From assembly GCA_023014365.1 (NCBI GenBank), contig JAEBUN010000003.1:3033118-3097117 (forward strand): 64,000 nt of DNA, written 5' to 3'. Numbering within the stretch: the first letter of the stretch is position 1; every line of letters starts with the position of its first letter. This stretch comes from Lepiota brunneoincarnata (taxonomy: Eukaryota > Basidiomycota > Agaricomycetes > Agaricales > Agaricaceae). The translations under genes and the position numbers were made by a program. This document shows positions 58,494-64,000 of the stretch, piece after piece. Below the pieces are notes generated by a model. The model had not been told where the DNA came from. It saw only the letters and a program-made list of their open reading frames with translations, and made no database searches.

Positions 58494-60783
58494 TCAGTGC
58501 CAAGCAGCTTTAATCATATCTGCAGCCCTTTCCGCGATAATGTACACCGGGGTCTGTGTGTGCGCACAAGGCACATATGGCTATTTTCCCCGCTAATCAG
58601 TATGTGTAGCCAACTTCCAACAAAGGCAGCTCACCATACTAGATGCGTCGACAATTCTCAATCCTGATAACTTCTTCACCAGTAAATCAGGATCGACCAC
58701 CCCCCAATCTGCGCCCTTGGGTGACATAGAGGCAGTCGCTACGGGATGGAGACCCGTCGTACCAGTGTTTTTGATGTAATCGTCAATGTCCGCGTCGGTA
58801 GTTCCATTGGCCAAGGGTCCCAGAATGTCTGTGATGATGCCCTCCCAAACGGATGCTTTAGTGAAACGTATTGTGTCCCTGAGACCTCGGCGTGTGGCAA
58901 ATAAGTCAAACTCCGAGGTGAAGAATCCTGGGTCGATTAGAGGATCGTCGAAGGGGTTATTGGATCGAAGTGTTATAGAGCCACCTTTGTTTGTCTCCGT
59001 CATCCACTATTTCAGAGCTTGGAAACCACTGTTCAACTCACGAGAGCTAGGGCTGACAAGAATAATCAGGGTGAAATAGATGCCCCCAGATACCTGGGTA
59101 TGGTTTAAATATTTGGTGAAGTTGGGACATGAAAAAACTCACGCTCGACAGGATCTCGATGTGCGCAGAATTGCTACCTGAGGAAGGATCAGGGGATCCT
59201 TCGAAGATGGACGAATTATCTGGTAGACGTGTCCAGGCAATATGACTGCCCGCAAGGAAATTCACGTCCGGTCCAGTCCTATTCGTCTTCCAAAGCTCCA
59301 GCGCTCGGGCTTGAAGTGCTGGGTCGGAGCTCAGGCTGCCATTAGAATGCTGTGAGTGCGCGTTCTATCCTTATCCATTGACTGAATCACCCACTTTACC
59401 CAAGGACCTAGATCAATCGAGTTGGGGGCCAAACCAAATCCGGCGAAGGTGAGCGGGTGGTCGGACAGATTTCGCCCCACGCTGGGATTATGCAACACTG
59501 TTGATATGTTGAGTGCTTCCAAGTCGTTCTGGTCACCAATGCCAGAATTCAGGAGGATGTGCGGGGTGCCAACGGATCCGGCGGACAAGATGACTTCCTT
59601 AGATGCAGTCAAACGGACCGTACGCTGTGAGTCTGGGAAGCGAATCTCGACGGTGCGGATCGCCAGGCCTTTGGCATCGCTGCCAGTCGTCCTGAGTACA
59701 CGTGCGACACGAGTGTCGGTTACGATATGTAGGTTCTTCCGAGACTGCGCCCGTGAGTTGAGGTACGTTGTTGCGGCGCTGCTTCTAGTCCCATCATGTC
59801 CAATGGTAGATTGCAACCAGCCTACCCAGGGGTTCCCCATCACCGTCTATTGCGAAGCATGGAATGGACGTACCAACCCCAAGCGGGCTACCAGAATTCA
59901 TATCCAAATTGAACTGGAAATCCCCACCCAATTCTCTACTCGCCTGTAATGTGGCCGCATCGAAGGCCGGACTAAAGGTGAATCCAGGGAGGGTTACGGG
60001 TACCATTCCGGTCGTGCTATGGACAGCGGGGTTAAATTGGCCTTTGGTATCGTGGTTATCGGCCGGGGCCTCGAGTTTTTCGTGCTGAGTAGGGCATTCA
60101 GCAGTCTGACGAACTGAAATTTGACTTTGCTTATTACCTTTCTGATGTATGGCTGGAGCCTGTCCCAGCTCCATCCTCGGTCCCCGCTCGCACTTGCGAA
60201 ACGGTCGAAATCGGAGGAAGAACCTCGAGTGTAAACCATACCATCTGTACTCGGTAAAGTTTGCAAGCTGGACGTATACTTTTGCGTGGAGGATAAACGT
60301 ACTGACGGAACTACTCCCACCGAGTAAATGCCCGCGTTGATAAGGAACTGAACGGCCGTTCAGCCCTTGTTGCGATGTCGTGGTGAAATTCCAGTCGAAC
60401 CGTGATAGAGCGGTGTTGTTTTGCAGACCTGGAACGATAGAGTCGAGGACACCTTCATTCCTAGGGGGACAATAAGAATTAGCGCCGTGGCTTGACGGAG
60501 ACGAAGAGAATCCGAACATACGTAGGTCCTGCTTCTATAACGAGGACATTGAACTTTGGATTTTCTGTTAGTCTGCTCGCTAGGACAGAGCCAGCAGTGC
60601 CTCCTAGATTGACACATACATCATTTGGGTGATGTGTACTGAACAAGAGGATGGTTGCATACCTCCGACAATGATGAAATCCCAGTTCAATTTTGGGACA
60701 TCGTCAATTGAACCATGGATTGCGCACAAACCGAAAGAGGCTAGTCCAAGAACGAGGACAAGATTGGAGAACATCCCAGGCAT
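58494..60783 (-). CDS. GMC oxidoreductase (aryl-alcohol-oxidase-like), secreted, intact
   Basis: A secreted FAD alcohol oxidase that makes hydrogen peroxide, the type that assists lignin breakdown in relatives. [21 protein letters not shown] is a signal peptide. [20 protein letters not shown] and VLVIEAG bind [13 protein letters not shown], then [18 protein letters not shown] across an intron. [34 protein letters not shown] and [10 protein letters not shown] follow. An intron inside [13 protein letters not shown] and another inside [18 protein letters not shown] join in phase. [14 protein letters not shown] holds the first active-site His and [20 protein letters not shown] the second. It ends KAAWH (TGA at 58494-58496). 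Around ten introns, all GT-AG, and no stop. This is the working relative of the damaged genes at 15240-16300 and 22377-24716. The start could be Met at 60783 or 60774. Confidence 0.85.
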
Positions 60784-61028
60784 CTCTACTTGGGCTGTAC
60801 TGAGGACGCCTATCATTGGGGTCCATTGGCAACTTATATCCTCCCATTGTCCAACTCCACACATCGGCTGGGACGGGTCAAGTTAGCAAGCCCTGGATGC
60901 GATACCAAGCATGATTGATTACTCGGCAGAAAATATATCGCTTAAGGAAAGACCTGAGTCGATAATGTAGATATCGCGTAACTAGCTTGCCTTATACAGC
61001 TGGAATTATTGCGTTATACACCACCTTA

Positions 61029-63918
61029 CAGTGATCTGCCGTCATTTGGCACACCACCGTCATTTGGCACAATCTAAGATTAGTGCTCATCTCTTCAGCG
61101 TAATATCCTGATAAAATTATGATAAACACACTACATAGAGGTCTACTGTTTCACCTAAAACTAAGGTGATTGAAGCAAATTTGAGGGAGGCATGCCATGA
61201 TTCCCTCCGAAAGTCTCTCAAAATATGCCCAAACAACTTTCGAGGTGAGATCAAATGTCACTCAAACTACAAAAAGCACATATTTCTGTGCGAGTCTTGG
61301 CCCATTCTGTAGATATGCATTCAAGCTATCTGTAGGTCAATTTTGGTAGGGCTGCAAGCTCAGGAGCTAGCGATAGATGGCCTTTTTGAGAGCGTGACAT
61401 TCAACACAGGTGGAAGTATGCTCATAAACTCAAAAATTTGTACATCCCTCCCATCTCCTTCTCGTTACTCATCTTTTGCACTGGTACTATGGTGTTCCAT
61501 GCAGAGTCCATTGCCAACAAAAAGAAGAAGGCTTGGGCAGAACTGAACCAGAACCTTAATGATGCAGCAGCAGCATATATCCAAGAAAAGGAGACATTAA
61601 AGAAGCCTCCAGGCCTTCGCTTTTTTGCAGAAAAACTCCAGGTACCATACAGAAGTCTCGCACAGTGTGTAAATGGAGAGGGGACTCAAGAAGAATATGT
61701 TGCTTCACTGCAGCGGCTCAGCCCTGCAAAGGAGCAAGTTCTTGTGGATTTTATTATTCAATCAGCTGACCGTGGGCTTCCCCTAAATGGGAAACAAATC
61801 ATGAACTATGCCAATGCGATTGTGCAGGAAGTTGAAGGAAACAGATGCAAACCACTTGGAGAGCATTGGATTGATGGTTTTAGGGATCGTCATGCTGACG
61901 TCATCCAGACTCACTGGAGTAAATCTCTAGATACTGTCCGTGCAAGTGTGCTCACTCCAGAGGCTGTACAGGCCTGGTTTGAACTTATCAAGGCAAATTT
62001 AATTGATAAACAAATCTTGCCAGAGAATATCTATGGGATGGATGAAAGTGGATTCACAAGATCACATTCAGGAAAGGAGCGGGTATGGGGATGTCAGGGA
62101 ACAAAAACACAGCATAAACAGGGGGGGGCCAACCAAGAAAATGTTACTGTACTGGTGACCATCTGTGCAGATGGTTCTGCTCTCCATCCTATGATAATTT
62201 TCAAGGGGAAACATTTTATGGCAAAGTGGAATCAAAACAATGTTGTGAATGCATCGTAAGTCAATATTAATATAGGAATATCTTGATCTGTGACTAATAT
62301 AATATTTTTACCAAGGATTGCACACTCACCTAACAGTTGGACAGATGGTTAACTTGCACTTGACTGGATTAAATTGCATTTCGATCCACCAACAAAAGAC
62401 AAGGCAAATGGGAAAACTTGCATTCTCATTCTGGATGGCCATAAATCTCATTACACTTGTGAACTTCTACACTATGCCATCAACAATAACATCGTGATCT
62501 TGGGATATCCACCACACTGCACCCATGCTCTTCAAGGGTTGGATGTGGTCTGCTTTGCTTGGATGAAAGAAGTTTGGAAGGAGGAACTGAATTCATACGA
62601 AAAGGAAAACCACAATTCCCTCTCAAAGGCAGACTTTACTCATGTTTTTGGGACAGCTTACTTGCGTGCATTCACCCCAGATACTATTCAAGCTGCTTTC
62701 AAGGCAATAGGTGTTCATCCTTTCAATCCAAATATCATTTCCGAACAACAAATACAACCAAGTATACCAAAATCTACAAAGGGAACCTTTCCTGTCCAGC
62801 AACCATCACCAATTCAGTGAGTGATGGCCGTATTTCACAGCAATCCCCCCTCAATATCAACAATAACCTCCCCAGGGCCAAACCTAATAGTTCCAGCATG
62901 CAGATCTGCAAGCCTGACTGATTTTATGCCTAGAAAACAAGCTCAGATGCTGTCAGAATCACTCTCATCAAGTTCAGTATTATACCTGGTTTCGGATAGC
63001 CCATTTAAATCCTCCTATTCCATTCTTCATCCAATCATTGAGCATCCACACGATCTTCCTAAACCCAACTGGAGTCTCCTCGACACTCAAAACTCACCTG
63101 GAGCCAGTAATTTTGGTCGGAGCAAGCTTGTTGAACACATCTCAAAGCTTGAGACAAGCCTCAAGAGTGCTCAACAGCAGATCAAGGCTCAAGATCTAAT
63201 CATTGAGGCAAATCATGCCCAGATGGTCATTTAGGACCTTACACTGTGTCAGCAAAACCATTCTTTAAATGTAAAGGAGAACAAGAAGAAGGAAGACCGG
63301 ACACTCTTGTTTCCAAGTGGGAAGGGTAGGGTCTTGACAGATCCATCATTTACCAGGGAGATTGAGTTGTTGATGGAGCGGCTGGAGCGGGAAGAGAGGG
63401 AGAAAAAGATACGAGCAGATGAAAGGGCTCAGAAGCAAGCTCTGAAGGATGCCATTGAGGTACGATGGAAGGCAACAAGACTGCAGTGGGAGAAGGCAAA
63501 AGGGGACAATGAAAAGGAATGGGAGGAGCTCCTGAAGCAAAATGTACCACAGAAGGAGCTCCCAAAGCAGCCAAAATGCCCTACCAGAGCAGAAATCAAG
63601 GCTCTAGTAGAGCAGGACATGGGAATTGGTGAGGGAGACGGAGCAGAGGATAACCACGATAGGGAAGATGCAGATTGATAAGCAGGTGTCACACTTTTGT
63701 CACACTGTGCCAAATGACGGTTTTCGGCTGTTTTGGGTCTCAAGTCTTAGAAAAAATAATTTCACAAATTCTCATGCTATGGTTCATTTTAACAAGGCTC
63801 CATGTTACATAGAACACTATTTAGTATATGTTTGACTATTTCTTTCTATGGTCTGAGGCGAAATGCAAGCAGGAAAAAATAAAATCAATCTGCTGTGCCA
63901 AGTGACGGCAGATCACTG
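61029..63918 (+). mobile_element. Pogo/Fot1-like DNA transposon, decayed
   Basis: The terminal inverted repeats are 25 bases (61029-61053 and 63894-63918), beginning CAGTGATCTGCCGTCA and differing at one position. TA flanks both ends (61027-61028, 63919-63920), the duplication made by this superfamily. A second copy of CCGTCATTTGGCACA follows each end internally (61057-61071, and inverted at 63706-63720), probably extra transposase-binding sites. The interior codes for one transposase. The element is CpG-poor and its gene has stops. Confidence 0.9.
61489..63678 (+). pseudogene. DDE transposase of the pogo/Fot1 type, three nonsense codons
   Basis: The N-terminus MVFHAESIANKKKKAWAELN leads to helix-turn-helix text (PPGLRFFAEKLQVPYRSLAQ) and a CENP-B-like second domain (LGEHWIDGFRDRH). 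NIYGMDESGFTRSHSG has the first catalytic Asp. After a GT-AG intron (62256-62315) the text reads IAHSPNSWTDG, TAA at 62350-62352, then LILDGHKSHYT with the second Asp and GYPPHCTHALQGLDVVCFAW. The third acidic residue is in the region KADFTHVFGTAYLRAFTPDT. TGA 62818-62820 and TAG 63232-63234 interrupt, with coding sense going on in frame to a charged coiled coil ending at 63678. The element cannot make its own transposase in this copy. Confidence 0.85.
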
Positions 63919-64000
63919 TAACATGCAGCAAGATGGATACAATGCTATTTTGAATACAACGGGCTCATGTGCCCATGATTCAAACCAAACACTGCAAGAC

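Overview
This window looks like nuclear DNA of a mushroom-forming basidiomycete (Agaricomycetes). Genes are cut by many GT-AG introns of about 45-70 bases. The protein families are typical of mushrooms: GMC alcohol oxidases, tyrosinase, type-B carboxylesterase and a chromodomain Ty3/gypsy retrotransposon. No rRNA, tRNA or CRISPR was recognised.

Layout. 0-13.7 kb is a CpG-poor repeat island. It holds two unidentified genes that mobile elements have broken: a minus-strand gene (729-3138) split by a solo LTR, and a plus-strand gene (6393-12676) split by a gag-protease LTR element and by a second solo LTR. 13.7-24.7 kb contains two copies of a segment carrying carboxylesterase and GMC-oxidase remnants, around an intact 1157-aa membrane protein and a stray piece of SDH1. 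25.8-28.2 kb is SDH1, with one frame break. 29.8-31.7 kb is a carboxylesterase gene cut off by a 7.6-kb chromovirus (31737-39311, minus strand). That element carries an extra, spliced Zn2Cys6-type gene on its opposite strand. 39.3-46.7 kb is again CpG-poor: a mitochondrial-carrier remnant, then a tyrosinase gene disturbed by a 1.57-kb tandem duplication, a solo LTR and a 1475-bp hAT-like element. 47.3-60.8 kb is an ordinary gene-dense block: TAH18-like diflavin reductase, short-chain dehydrogenase, an unknown P-loop NTPase, decarboxylase fragments, pseudouridine synthase, HNH protein and an intact GMC oxidase. 61.0-63.9 kb is a decayed pogo/Fot1-like transposon.

The intact genes do not form an obvious single pathway. 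The strongest theme is how insertions have sculpted the genes. In four solo-LTR cases and one hAT case I could read exact target-site duplications (CTGTT, GTATA, GCTGG, AGAAG, AGAATGAC). In each of the four insertions that lie in coding sequence, removing the element and one duplicate joins the host reading frame. Nonsense codons explained by C-to-T change recur in the repeat islands and not in the gene-dense block, which suggests cytosine methylation or a RIP-like process.

All homology calls come from reading motifs and recalling families. No database search was run.
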